Below are positions 1 to 11,804 of a DNA stretch of 64,000 bases, piece by piece. This DNA is from Terebella lapidaria (lineage: Eukaryota > Annelida > Polychaeta > Terebellida > Terebellidae), in assembly GCA_949152475.1 (NCBI GenBank), contig OX424561.1, positions 8,122,001 to 8,186,000 of the forward strand. The letters are read 5' to 3'. The notes under the pieces were generated by a model that was not told the DNA's origin, did not search any database, and saw only the letters and a program-made list of their open reading frames with translations. Each line of letters begins with the position of its first letter. The stretch's first letter is position 1. The translations under genes and the position numbers were made by a program.

Positions 1-705
1 TCAACGTGAATGACAAGTCAGATGACTTGATTTGCCTGCATAATACTTATGCTGAGAGCCATTAACATTAGTTTTGTCGTTTGTCAATGGCACTTTACCA
101 TGTAAATGTAATATTGACACCTGCTCACATAGGTGTATAGGATGTTCAGATTCAACAAGAAAGAGCAACTTATACACATTTTGCATTCAGTGTTAATGAT
201 GTTTCCAAGCACACAAATAACGACATTGCAATTTCACCAAGACGCTCACCAAATAATAATGAAATAATGATTATGAATAATGAAAACTGTACTATAACTA
301 GTATTTACCAAGTAGTTGATGGATATTTTGTATTGTCAGATTTATATAAGGCATTGTTATTTGATGAGTGCATGTCAATGTCATGTAAAGAATCTATAAT
401 GTATGTTTCACGATTTTGCTATCATTGAAATCATTTTTTTTATGCCAACCGCAAATCTAAGATATAAATTGTTTGGAATAACACAAAACTCGACCAACCA
501 TTTACAGCCAAAAAAACTATAGCAGGGTCATCAGTTGCAGAGAGTGTGTGAAATAAGTATGTTTCAGTTGTGCATTCAATGTAATGGGCAAACAGCTGAA
601 GTGCAAAAATACAACAAAAAGAAGTTTAACTAGTTTTTGTGTATTTTATTTGAACATGAGCAAAATTGTTATAACATTAGTAACAATCATGAAAATAACA
701 GGTCA

Positions 706-1282
706 CTACACTGGTGATAATGCTGGTGTTGGCACTAGAAATGGAGACAATTGTTGGCTTAAGAAGTTCAATGCCCAAGCTGGATGAAGTGGTTGTTGGT
801 TGATCTTGGATGGAGTAGAAGAATACGGATGGTGCCTGTGTAATGAACGAGGGGAGAAACGATGCTCTTTCTGTATCCTCTGTAGACGCTTTGGATGTAT
901 TGTTCCATTAAATGTCAGAGTGTTGTTGGAACGAACACGTTTGTTTGCCATCCATTTCTTGACCTGACTGACTGTAATCCCTCCATGTTTGACAATATTT
1001 TGGACTGCAGCATCACTGGGATAAGGATGGTCAAAATTGTCCATGTACCACATCTCCATCATTTCGACAGCTTTGGGGTTTAGGTATCGCTTAGTTGTTG
1101 CTTTCGTTGATGGAGACAATTTGGTCATATTGTCGGAGTCATATCCACTGTCTTGAGAATTGTTTGATGCTGGAGCACGAGCGGAAAAATGACTGTCCAT
1201 ATTTGCAGCAAAAGTTTTAGCTTTTGTGTCATATTCCCAAGGTCTGAAGTAATGGACAGGATATTGGGTTTGCTGTTGCCAT
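706..1282 (-). CDS. TALE homeobox gene, unit 1 (N-terminal frameshift; homeodomain intact from an internal ATG)
   Basis: This copy matches the full-length protein of unit 8, but one extra T near 1251 shifts the frame after residue 10. Starting at the usual ATG (1282) gives a 17-residue peptide. The next in-frame ATG, corresponding to residue 28 (at 1200), has A at -3 and G at +4. It would give a 164-residue protein with the DSGYDS motif, the whole homeodomain and the normal tail, but without FRPW. The TATA box, initiator and poly(A) signal are kept. It is either a pseudogene or a producer of a repressor-motif-less isoform; sequence alone cannot decide. Confidence 0.7.
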
Positions 1283-2409
1283 GTTGCTGCTGAATATATT
1301 CACAATTCTGGAGTGAAGGAATGTTTTTTCAAGGAAGTATGCTTGGCATATAACTGATGGAAACTGATATGCATTCCATTTATATACCAATTGACAGTGA
1401 CATGAGCAGTTTTCAGTGTCATACATTTATATTGATGAACTTGATCCAGTCAATTGACAAGTGAGTGAATCGAATGATGACAAGTGCAATTACAGAGTGT
1501 CAATGTCAGTTGTTCTTTGAGTTTCAAATCAAGACTTTTACTCTCAAAGAAAGTACTTTGAAGTTTGATTGATCTCTGATGAAAGGCAGTTAACGGGATC
1601 AAAAGAAGAAATCAAAGATTAGCAAATTTTAGATGAAAGGTGATCTACATAATCAAAGTGAATAATGTTCCCTATTGCTTTGAAAATAAACAACACAACT
1701 TTGCAGGATCAACGTGAATGACAAGTCAGATGACTTGATTTGCCTGCATAATACTTATGCTGAGAGCCATTAACATTAGTTTTGTCGTTTGTCAATGGCA
1801 CTTTACCATGTAAATGTAATTTTGACACCTGCTCACATAGGTGTATAGGATGTTCAGATTCAACAAGAAAGAGAAAGTTATACACATTTTGCATTCAGTG
1901 GTAATGATGTTTCCAAGCAAACAAATAATGATATTGCAATTTCACCAAGACGCTCACCAATTGTAAGAAATAATGATTATGAATAATGAAAACTGTACTA
2001 TAACTAGTATTTACCAAGTAGTTGATGGATATTTTGTATTGTCAGATTTATATAGGGCATTGTTATTTGATGAGTGCATGTCAATGTCATGTAAAGAATC
2101 TATAATGTATGTTTCACGATTTTGCTATCATTGAAATCATTTTTTTATGCCAACCGCAAATCTAAGATATAACTTGTTTGGAATAACACAAAACTCGACC
2201 AACCATTTACAGCCAAAAAACTATAGCAGGGTCATCAGTTGCAGACAGTGTGTGAAATAAGTATGTTTCAGTTGTGCATTCAATGTAATGGGCAAACAGC
2301 TGAAGTGCAAAAATGCAACAAAAGGAAGAGGAACTAGATTTTGTGTATTTTATTTGAACATGAGCAAAATTGTTATAACATTAGTAACAATCATGAAAAT
2401 AACAAGTCA

Positions 2410-2986
2410 CTACACTGGTGATAACGCTGGTGTTGGCACTAGAAATGGAGACAATTGATGGCTTAAGAAGTTCAATGCCCAAGCTGGATGAAGTGGTTGT
2501 TGGTTGATCTTGGATGGAGTAGAAGAATACGGATGGTGCCTGTGTAATGAACGAGGGGAGAAACGATGCTCTTTCTGTATCCTCTGTAGACGCTTTGGAT
2601 GTATTGTTCCATTAAATGTCAGAGTGTTGTTGGAACGAACACGTTTGTTTGCCATCCATTTCTTGACCTGACTGACTGTAATCCCTCCATGTTTGACAAT
2701 ATTTTGGACTGCAGCATCACTGGGATAAGGATGGTCAAAATTGTCCATGTACCACATCTCCATCATTTCGACAGCTTTGGGGTTTAGGTATCGCTTAGTT
2801 GTTGCTTTCGTTGATGGAGACAATTTGGTCATATTGTCGGAGTCATATCCACTGTCTTGAGAATTGTTTGATGCTGGAGCACGAGCGGAAAAATGACTGT
2901 CCATATTTGCAGCAAAAGTTTTAGCTTTTGTGTCATATTCCCAAGGTCTGAAGTAATGGACAGGATATTGGGTTTGCTGTTGCCAT
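2410..2986 (-). CDS. TALE homeobox gene, unit 2 (same N-terminal frameshift as unit 1)
   Basis: It carries the same single-base insertion as unit 1, so the two units descend from one mutated copy by duplication or conversion. The usual ATG is at 2986 and yields a short peptide. The internal ATG at 2904 opens 164 codons covering the degron-like motif, the homeodomain and the tail. Compared with unit 1 the tail has His in place of Gln at the position equivalent to residue 176. Confidence 0.7.
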
Positions 2987-4113
2987 GTTGCTGCTGAATA
3001 TATTCACAATTCTGGAGTGAAGGAATGTTTTTTCAAGGAAGTATGCTTGGCATATAACTGATGGAAACTGATATGCATTCCATTTATATACCAATTGACA
3101 GTGACATGAGCAGTTTTCAGTGTCATACATTTATATTGATGAACTTGATCCAGTCAATTGACAAGTGAGTGAATCGAATGATGACAAGTGCAATTACAGA
3201 GTGTCAATGTCAGTTGTTCTTTGAGTTTCAAATCAAGACTTTTACTCTCAAAGAAAGTACTTTGAAGTTTGATTGATCTCTGATGAAAGGCAGTTAACGG
3301 GATCAAAAGAAGAAATCAAAGATTAGCAAATTTTAGATGAAAGGTGATCTACATAATCAAAGTGAATAATGTTCCCTATTGCTTTGAAAATAAACAACAC
3401 AACTTTGCAGGATCAACGTGAATGACAAGTCAGATGACTTGATTTGCCTGCATAATACTTATGCTGAGAGCCATTAACATTAGTTTTGTCGTTTGTCAAT
3501 GGCACTTTACCATGTAAATGTAATTTTGACACCTGCTCACATAGGTGTATAGGATGTTCAGATTCAACAAGAAAGAGAAAGTTATACACATTTTGCATTC
3601 AGTGGTAATGATGTTTCCAAGCAAACAAATAATGATATTGCAATTTCACCAAGACGCTCACCAATTGTAAGAAATAATGATTATGAATAATGAAAACTGT
3701 ACTATAACTAGTATTTACCAAGTAGTTGATGGATAGTTTGTATTGTCAGATTTATATAGGGCATTGTTATTTGATGAGTGCATGTCAATGTCATGTAAAG
3801 AATCTATAATGTATGTTTCACGATTTTGCTATCATTGAAATCATTTTTTTATGCCAACCGCAAATCTAAGATATAACTTGTTTGGAATAACACAAAACTC
3901 GACCAACCATTTACAGCCAAAAAACTATAGCAGGGTCATCAGTTGCAGACAGTGTGTGAAATAAGTATGTTTCAGTTGTGCATTCAATGTAATGGGCAAA
4001 CAGCTGAAGTGCAAAAATGCAACAAAAGGAAGAGGAACTAGATTTTGTGTATTTTATTTGAACATGAGCAAAATTGTTATAACATTAGTAACAATCATGA
4101 AAATAACAAGTCA

Positions 4114-4689
4114 CTACACTGGTGATAACGCTGGTGTTGGCACTAGAAATGGAGACAATTGATGGCTTAAGAAGTTCAATGCCCAAGCTGGATGAAGTGG
4201 TTGTTGGTTGATCTTGGATGGAGTAGAAGAATACGGATGGTGCCTGTGTAATGAACGAGGGGAGAAACGATGCTCTTTCTGTATCCTCTGTAAACGCTTT
4301 GGAAGTATTGTTCCATTAAATGTCAGAGTGTTGTTGGAACGAACACGTTTGTTTGCCATCCATTTCTTGACCTGACTGACTGTAATCCCTCCATGTTTGA
4401 CAATATTTTGGACTGCAGCATCACTGGGATAAGGATGGTCAAAATTGTCCATGTACCACATCTCCATCATTTCGACAGCTTTGGGGTTTAGGTATCGCTT
4501 AGTTGTTGCTTTCGTTGATGGAGGCAATTTGGTCATATTGTCGGAGTCATATCCACTGTCTTGAGAATTGTTTGATGCTGGAGCACGAGCGGAGAAATGA
4601 CTGTCCATATTTGCAGCAAAAGTTTTAGCTTTTGTGTCATATTCCCAAGGTCTGAAGAATGGACAGGATATTGGGTTTGCTGTTGCCAT
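4114..4689 (-). CDS. TALE-class (SPILE-like) homeodomain protein, unit 3, full length, 191 aa
   Basis: This is an uninterrupted single-exon gene with the same layout as unit 8. The start at 4689 lies in the context AACATGG. Relative to unit 8 it has S56P (just before the homeodomain), H129L (just after it) and Q176H (tail). The homeodomain itself is unchanged. The promoter elements and AATAAA are present. The reading frame stays open upstream of the chosen ATG, but that stretch holds the TATA box and is better read as promoter. Confidence 0.88.
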   Translation of the reverse strand: MATANPISCPFFRPWEYDTKAKTFAANMDSHFSARAPASNNSQDSGYDSDNMTKLPPSTKATTKRYLNPKAVEMMEMWYMDNFDHPYPSDAAVQNIVKHGGITVSQVKKWMANKRVRSNNTLTFNGTILPKRLQRIQKEHRFSPRSLHRHHPYSSTPSKINQQPLHPAWALNFLSHQLSPFLVPTPALSPV

Positions 4690-5816
4690 GTTGCTGCTGA
4701 ATATATTCACAATTCTGGAGTGAAGGAATGTTTTTTCAAGGAAGTATGCTTGGCATATAACTGATGGAAACTGATATGCATTCCACTTATATACCAATTG
4801 ACAGTGTCATGAGCAGTTCTCAGTGTCATACATTTATATTGATGAACTTCATCCAGTCAATTGACAAGTGAGTGAATCGAATGATGACAAGTGCAATTAC
4901 AGAGTGTCAATGTCAGTTGTTCTTTGAGTTTCAAATCAAGACTTTTACTCTCAAAGAAAGTACTTTGAAGTTTGATTGATCTCTGATGAAAGGCAGTTAA
5001 CGGGATCAAAAGAAGAAATCAAAGATTAGCAAATTTTAGATGAAAGGTGACCTACATAATCAAAGTGAATAATGTTCCCTATTGCTTTGAAAATAAACAA
5101 CACAACTTTGCAGGATCAACGTGAATGACAAGTCAGATGACTTGATTTGCCTGCATAATACTTATGCTGAGAGCCATTAACATTAGTTTTGTCGTTTGTC
5201 AATGGCACTTTACCATGTAAATGTAATTTTGACACCTGCTCACATAGGTGTATAGGATGTTCAGATTCAACAAGAAAGAGCAACTTATACACATTTTGCA
5301 TTCAGTGTTAATGATGTTTCCAAGCAAACAAATAATGATATTGCAATTTCACCAAGACGCTCACCAATTGTAAGAAATAATGATTATGAATAATGAAAAC
5401 TGTACTATAACTAGTATTTACCAAGTAGTTGATGGATATTTTGTATTGTCAGATTTATATAGGGCATTGTTATTTGATGAGTGCATGTCAATGTCATGTA
5501 AAGAATCTATAATGTATGTTTCACGATTTTGCTATCATTGAAATCATTTTTTTATGCCAACCGCAAATCTAAGATATAAATTGTTTGGAATAACACAAAA
5601 CTCGACCAACCATTTACAGCCAAAAAACTATAGCAGAGTCATCAGTTGCAGACAGTGTGTGAAATAAGTATGTTTCAGTTGTGCATTCAATGTAATGGGC
5701 AAACAGCTGAAGTGCAAAAATGCAACAAAAGGAAGAGGAACTAGAGTTTGTGTATTTTATTTGAACATGAGCAAAATTGTTATAACATTAGTAACAATCA
5801 TGAAAATAACAAGTCA

Positions 5817-6392
5817 CTACACTGGTGATAATGCTGGTGTTGGCACTAGAAATGGAGACAATTGATGGCTTAAGAAGTTCAATGCCCAAGCTGGATGAAG
5901 TGGTTGTTGGTTGATCTTGGATGGAGTAGAAGAATACGGATGGTGCCTGTGTAATAAACGAAGGGAGAAACGATGCTCTTTCTGTATCCTCTGTAGACGC
6001 TTTGGATGTATTGTTCCATTAAATGTCAGAGTGTTGTTGGAACGAACACGTTTGTTTGCCATCCATTTCTTGACCTGACTGACTGTAATCCCTCCATGTT
6101 TGACAATATTTTGGACTGCAGCATCACTGGGATAAGGATGGTCAAAATTGTCCATGTACCACATCTCCATCATTTCGACAGCTTTGGGGTTTAGATATCG
6201 CTTAGTTGTTGCTTTCGTTGATGGAGACAATTTGGTCATATTGTCGGAGTCATATCCACTGTCTTGAGAATTGTTTGATGCTGGAGCACGAGCGGAGAAA
6301 TGACTGTCCATATTTGCAGCAAAAGTTTTAGCTTTTGTGTCATATTCCCAAGGTCTGAAGAATGGACAGGATATTGGGTTTGCTGTTGCCAT
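5817..6392 (-). CDS. TALE-class (SPILE-like) homeodomain protein, unit 4, full length, 191 aa
   Basis: Intact single-exon copy. Differences from unit 8 are P144L, S146L and Q176H, all in the region after the homeodomain, which tolerates change in several copies. The homeodomain and the FRPW and DSGYDS motifs are identical to unit 8. Confidence 0.88.
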   Translation of the reverse strand: MATANPISCPFFRPWEYDTKAKTFAANMDSHFSARAPASNNSQDSGYDSDNMTKLSPSTKATTKRYLNPKAVEMMEMWYMDNFDHPYPSDAAVQNIVKHGGITVSQVKKWMANKRVRSNNTLTFNGTIHPKRLQRIQKEHRFSLRLLHRHHPYSSTPSKINQQPLHPAWALNFLSHQLSPFLVPTPALSPV

Positions 6393-7544
6393 GTTGCTGC
6401 TGAATATATTCACAATTCTGGAGTGAAGGAATGTTTTTTCAAGGAAGTATGCTTGGCATATAACTGATGGAAACTGATATGCATTCCACTTATATACCAA
6501 TTGACAGTGTCATGAGCAGTTCTCAGTGTCATACATTTATATTGATGAACTTCATCCAGTCAATTGACAAGTGAGTGAATCGAATGATGACAAGTGCAAT
6601 TACAGAGTGTCAATGTCAGTTGTTCTTTGAGTTTCAAATCAAGACTTTTGCTCTCAAAGAGAGTACTTTGAAGTTTGATTGATCTCTGATGAAAGGCAGT
6701 TAATGGGATCAAAAGAAGAAATCAAAGATTAGCAAATTTTAGATGAAAGGTGATCTACATAATCAAAGTGAATAATGTTCCCTATTGCTTTGAAAATAAA
6801 CAACACAACTTTGCAGGATCAACGTCAATGACAAGTCAGATGACTTGATTTGCCTGCATAATACTTATGCTGAGAGCCATTAACATTAGTTTTGTCTTTT
6901 GTCAATGGCACTTGTAAACCATGTAAATGTAATTTTGACACCTGCTAACATAGGTGTATAGGATGTTCAGATTCAACAAGAAAGAGAAAGTTATACACAT
7001 TTTGCATTCAGTGTTAATGATGTTTCCAAGCACACAAATAACGACATTGCAATTTCACCAAGACGCTCACCAATCGTAAGAAATAATGATTATGAATAAT
7101 GAAAACTGTACTATAACTAGTATTTACCAAGTAGTTGATGGATATTTTGTATTGTCAGATTTATATAGGGCATTGTTATTTGATGAGTGCATGTCAATGT
7201 CATGTAAAGAATCTATAATGTATGTTTCAAGATTTTGCTATCATTGAAATCATTTTTTATGCCAACCGCAAATCTAAGATATAAATTGTTTGGAATAAAA
7301 CAAAACTCGACCAACCATTTACAGCCAAAAAACTATAGCAGGGTCATCAGTTGCAGACAGTGTGTGAAATAAGTATGTTTCAGTTGTGCATTCAATGTAA
7401 TGGGCAAACTGCTGAAGTGCAACAATGCAACAAAAGGAAGAAGAACTAGATTTTGTGTATTTTATTTGAACATGAGCAAAATTGTTATAACATTTATCAT
7501 GAAAATAACAGGTCACTACACTGGTGATAATGCTGGTGTTGGCA

Positions 7545-8090
7545 CTAGAAATGGAGACAATTGTTGGCTAAGAAGTTCAATGCCCAAGCTGGATGAAGTG
7601 GTTGTTGGTTGATCTTGGATGGAGTAGAAGAATAAGGATGGTGCCTGTGTAATGAACGAGGGGAGAAACGATGCTCTTTCTGTATCCTCTGTAGACGCTT
7701 TGGATGTATTGTTCCATTAAATGTCAGAGTGTTGTTGGAACGAACACGTTTGTTTGCCATCCATTTCTTGACCTGACTGACTGTAATCCCTCCGTGTTTG
7801 ACAATATTTTGGACTGCAGCATCACTGGGATAAGGATGGTTAAAATTGTCTATGTACCACATCTCCATCATTTCGACAGCTTTGGGGTTTAGGCATCGCT
7901 TAGTTGTTGCTTTCGTTGATGGAGACAATTTGGTCACATTGTCGGAGTTATATCCACTGTCTTGAGAATTGTTTGATGCTGGAGCTCGAACGGAGAAATG
8001 ACTGTCCATATTTGCAGCAAAAGTTTTAGCTTTTGTGTCATATTCCCAAGGTCTGAAGAATGGATAGGATATTGGGTTTGTTGTTGCCAT
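7545..8090 (-). pseudogene. TALE homeobox copy, unit 5: promoterless, frameshifted tail
   Basis: This is the most diverged copy in the left half. A deletion joins its leader (near 8160) to spacer sequence of the next unit, removing the TATA box, the initiator and all upstream sites. A one-base deletion near the C-terminus replaces the normal tail and gives a stop at 7545. The encoded protein from 8090 also has substitutions inside conserved stretches (for example S9Y, H85 region kept but D84N, and R65-Y66 read as R-C). The 61-codon spacer ORF of this unit also has an early stop. Decay in both frames fits a dead copy that is still held in the array. Confidence 0.8.
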
Positions 8091-8154
8091 GTTGCTGCTG
8101 AATACATTCACAATTCTGGAGTGAAGGAATGTTTTTTCCAAGAAGTATGCTTGG

Positions 8155-8165
8155 CATATATTGTT
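8155..8165. other. Deletion junction fusing units 5 and 6
   Basis: Normal leader sequence ends here at '...ggcatata' and continues as '...ttgtttggattaaaac', a spacer sequence that normally lies about 0.83 kb further on. Units 5 plus 6 together span 2580 bp (6819 to 9399) instead of about 3406. Both parent sites contain an 'atata' word (catataactg and gatataaattg), so a short-homology join is likely. Confidence 0.85.
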
Positions 8166-8396
8166 TGGATTAAAACAAAACTCGACCAACCATTTACAGC
8201 CAAAAAACTATAGCAGGGTCATCAGTTGCAGACAGTGTGTGAAATAAGTATGTTTCAGTTGTGCATTCAATGTAATGGGCAAACAGCTGAACTGCAACAA
8301 TACAACAAAAAGAAGTTTAACTAGTTTTTGTGTATTTTATTTGAACATGAGCAAAATTGTTATAACATTAGTAACAATCATGAAAATAACAGGTCA

Positions 8397-8972
8397 CTAC
8401 ACTGGTGATAATGCTGGTGTTGGCACTAGAAATGGAGACAATTGTTGGCTTAAGAAGTTCAATGCCCAAGCTGGATGAAGTGGTTGTTGGTTGATCTTGG
8501 ATGGAGTAGAAGAATACGGATGGTGCCTGTGTAATGAACGAGGGGAGAAACGATGCTCTTTCTGTATCCTCTGTAGACGCTTTGGATGTATTGTTCCATT
8601 AAATGTCAGAGTGTTGTTGGAACGAACACGTTTGTTTGCCATCCATTTCTTGACCTGACTGACTGTAATCCCTCCATGTTTGACAATATTTTGGACTGCA
8701 GCATCACTGGGATAAGGATGGTCAAAATTGTCCATGTACCACATCTCCATCATTTCGACAGCTTTGGGGTTTAGGTATCGCTTAGTTGTTGCTTTCGTTG
8801 ATGGAGACAATTTGGTCATATTGTCGGAGTCATATCCACTGTCTTGAGAATTGTTTGATGCTGGAGCACGAGCGGAGAAATGACTGTCCATATTTGCAGC
8901 AAAAGTTTTAGCTTTTGTGTCATATTCCCAAGGTCTGAAGAATGGACAGGATATTGGGTTTGCTGTTGCCAT
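8397..8972 (-). CDS. TALE-class (SPILE-like) homeodomain protein, unit 6, full length, 191 aa
   Basis: Intact copy whose protein is identical to unit 8. The base before the start differs (AAGATGG instead of AACATGG), which keeps A at -3. Its own promoter at about 9040-9400 is complete. Its 3' flank is shortened because of the unit 5/6 deletion, but its poly(A) signal is retained. Confidence 0.88.
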   Translation of the reverse strand: MATANPISCPFFRPWEYDTKAKTFAANMDSHFSARAPASNNSQDSGYDSDNMTKLSPSTKATTKRYLNPKAVEMMEMWYMDNFDHPYPSDAAVQNIVKHGGITVSQVKKWMANKRVRSNNTLTFNGTIHPKRLQRIQKEHRFSPRSLHRHHPYSSTPSKINQQPLHPAWALNFLSQQLSPFLVPTPALSPV

Positions 8973-10101
8973 TTTGCTGCTGAATATATTCACAATTCTG
9001 GAGTGAAGGAATGTTTTTTCAAGGAAGTATGCTTGGCATATAACTGATGGAAACTGATATGCATTCCATTTATATACCAATTGACAGTGACATGAGCAGT
9101 TCTCAGTGTCATACATTTATATTGATGAACTTGATCCAGTCAATTGACAAGTGAGTGAATCGAATGATGACAAGTGCAATTACAGAGTGTCAATGTCAGT
9201 TGTTCTTTGAGTTTCAAATCAAGACTTTTACTCTCAAAGAAAGTACTTTGAAGTTTGATTGATCTCTGATGAAAGGCAGTTAACGGGATCAAAAGAAGAA
9301 ATCAAAGATTAGCAAATTTTAGATGAAAGGTGATCTAAATAATCAAAGTGAATAATGTTCCCTATTGCTTTGAAAATAAACAACACAACTTAACAGGATC
9401 AACGTGAATGACAAGTCAGATGACTTGATTTGCCTGCATAATACTTATGCTGAGAGCCATTAACATTAGTTTTGTCGTTTGTCAAAGGCACTTTACCATG
9501 TAAATGTAATTTTGACACCTGCTCACATAGGTGTATAGGATGTTCAGATTCAACAAGAAAGAGCAACTTATACACATTTTGCATTCAGTGTTAATGATGT
9601 TTCCAAGCACACAAATAACGACATTGCAATTTCACCAAGACGCTCACCAAATAATAATGAAATAATGATTATGAATAATGAAAACTGTACTATAACTAGT
9701 ATTTACCAAGTAGTTGATGGATATTTTGTATTGTCAGATTTATATAAGGCACTGTTATTTGATGAGTGCATGTCAATGTCATGTAAAGAATCTATAATGT
9801 ATGTTTCACGATTTTGCTATCATTGAAATCATTTTTTTATGCCAACCGCAAATCTAAGATATAAATTGTTTGGAATAACACAAAACTCGACCAACCATTT
9901 ACAGCCAAAAAACTATAGCAGGGTCATCAGTTGCAGACAGTGTGTGAAATAAGTATGTTTCAGTTGTGCATTCAATGTAATGGGCAAACAGCTGAAGTGC
10001 AAAAATACAACAAAAAGAAGTTTAACTAGTTTTTGTGTATTTTATTTGAACATGAGCAAAATTGTTATAACATTAGTAACAATCATGAAAATAACAGGTC
10101 A

Positions 10102-10677
10102 CTACACTGGTGATAATGCTGGTGTTGGCACTAGAAATGGAGACAATTGTTGGCTTAAGAAGTTCAATGCCCAAGCTGGATGAAGTGGTTGTTGGTTGAT
10201 CTTGGATGGAGTAGAAGAATACGGATGGTGCCTGTGTAATGAACGAGGGGAGAAACGATGCTCTTTCTGTATCCTCTGTAGACGCTTTGGATGTATTGTT
10301 CCATTAAATGTCAGAGTGTTGTTGGAACGAACACGTTTGTTTGCCATCCATTTCTTGACCTGACTGACTGTAATCCCTCCATGTTTGACAATATTTTGGA
10401 CTGCAGCATCACTGGGATAAGGATGGTCAAAATTGTCCATGTACCACATCTCCATCATTTCGACAGCTTTGGGGTTTAGGTATCGCTTAGTTGTTGCTTT
10501 CGTTGATGGAGACAATTTGGTCATATTGTCGGAGTCATATCCACTGTCTTGAGAATTGTTTGATGCTGGAGCACGAGCGGAGAAATGACTGTCCATATTT
10601 GCAGCAAAAGTTTTAGCTTTTGTGTCATATTCCCAAGGTCTGAAGAATGGACAGGATATTGGGTTTGCTGTTGCCAT
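10102..10677 (-). CDS. TALE-class (SPILE-like) homeodomain protein, unit 7, full length, 191 aa
   Basis: Intact copy; the predicted protein is identical to that of unit 8. Promoter and poly(A) elements are as in unit 8. The 3' flank shares the variant 'aaaagaagtttaactagt' with units 1 and 6, whereas units 2 to 4 and 8 to 10 have 'aaaggaagaggaactaga'. Spacer markers and coding markers are therefore shuffled between units, as expected from recombination. Confidence 0.88.
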   Translation of the reverse strand: MATANPISCPFFRPWEYDTKAKTFAANMDSHFSARAPASNNSQDSGYDSDNMTKLSPSTKATTKRYLNPKAVEMMEMWYMDNFDHPYPSDAAVQNIVKHGGITVSQVKKWMANKRVRSNNTLTFNGTIHPKRLQRIQKEHRFSPRSLHRHHPYSSTPSKINQQPLHPAWALNFLSQQLSPFLVPTPALSPV

Positions 10678-11103
10678 GTTGCTGCTGAATATATTCACAA
10701 TTCTGGAGTGAAGGAATGTTTTTTCAAGGAAGTATGCTTGGCATATAACTGATGGAAACTGATATGCATTCCATTTATATACCAATTGACAGTGACATGA
10801 GCAGTTCTCAGTGTCATACATTTATATTGATGAACTTGATCCAGTCAATTGACAAGTGAGTGAATCGAATGATGACAAGTGCAATTACAGAGTGTCAATG
10901 TCAGTTGTTCTTTGAGTTTCAAATCAAGACTTTTACTCTCAAAGAAAGTACTTTGAAGTTTGATTGATCTCTGATGAAAGGCAGTTAACGGGATCAAAAG
11001 AAGAAATCAAAGATTAGCAAATTTTAGATGAAAGGTGATCTACATAATCAAAGTGAATAATGTTCCCTATTGCTTTGAAAATAAACAACACAACTTTGCA
11101 GGA

Positions 11104-11289
11104 TCAACGTGAATGACAAGTCAGATGACTTGATTTGCCTGCATAATACTTATGCTGAGAGCCATTAACATTAGTTTTGTCGTTTGTCAATGGCACTTTA
11201 CCATGTAAATGTAATTTTGACACCTGCTCACATAGGTGTATAGGATGTTCAGATTCAACAAGAAAGAGCAAGTTATACACATTTTGCAT
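11104..11289 (-). other. Conserved 61-codon ORF in the spacer (coding status unproven)
   Basis: Nearly every unit has an ORF at this place on the same strand as the homeobox gene (others at 1-186, 1709-1894, 3413-3598, 5116-5301, 9399-9584, 12807-12992, 14510-14695 and onward to 33264-33449). It begins M-Q-N-V-Y and ends C-H-S-R. Its ATG is the first one downstream of a second TATATAAA box at 11442-11449. Against it being a gene: differences among copies are mostly amino-acid changing (K/N6, L/F7, Q/L22, K/I25, G/A30, K/N38), no poly(A) signal follows it, and I recognise no domain. It may be an upstream ORF of a longer homeobox transcript. Confidence 0.3.
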
Positions 11290-11441
11290 TCAGTGTTAAT
11301 GATGTTTCCAAGCAAACAAATAATGATATTGCAATTTCACCAAGACGCTCACCAATTGTAAGAAATAATGATTATGAATAATGAAAACTGTACTATAACT
11401 AGTATTTACCAAGTAGTTGATGGATATTTTGTATTGTCAGA

Positions 11442-11449
11442 TTTATATA
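11442..11449 (-). promoter_or_regulatory. Second (distal) TATA box of the unit
   Basis: TATATAAA reads on the minus strand, the same strand as the genes, about 155 bp upstream of the 61-codon ORF. There is no ATG between it and that ORF. The same box occurs in most units (for example near 3764 and 13155). In unit 11 it has drifted to TGTATAAA. It could drive a distal transcript through the spacer; no initiator match is clear. Confidence 0.4.
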
Positions 11450-11743
11450 GGGCATTGTTATTTGATGAGTGCATGTCAATGTCATGTAAAGAATCTATAA
11501 TGTATGTTTCACGATTTTGCTATCATTGAAATCATTTTTTTATGCCAACCGCAAATCTAAGATATAAATTGTTTGGAATAACACAAAACTCGACCAACCA
11601 TTTACAGCCAAAAAACTATAGCAGGGTCATCAGTTGCAGACAGTGTGTGAAATAAGTATGTTTCAGTTGTGCATTCAATGTAATGGGCAAACAGCTGAAG
11701 TGCAAAAATGCAACAAAAGGAAGAGGAACTAGATTTTGTGTAT

Positions 11744-11749
11744 TTTATT
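11744..11749 (-). terminator. Poly(A) signal AATAAA of the unit 8 homeobox gene
   Basis: AATAAA on the minus strand lies 56 nt after the stop codon at 11805. The same signal is present in the other units at the same distance. In units 19 and 21 one base has changed, giving the weaker variant ATTAAA. Confidence 0.7.
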
Positions 11750-11804
11750 TGAACATGAGCAAAATTGTTATAACATTAGTAACAATCATGAAAATAACAG
11801 GTCA

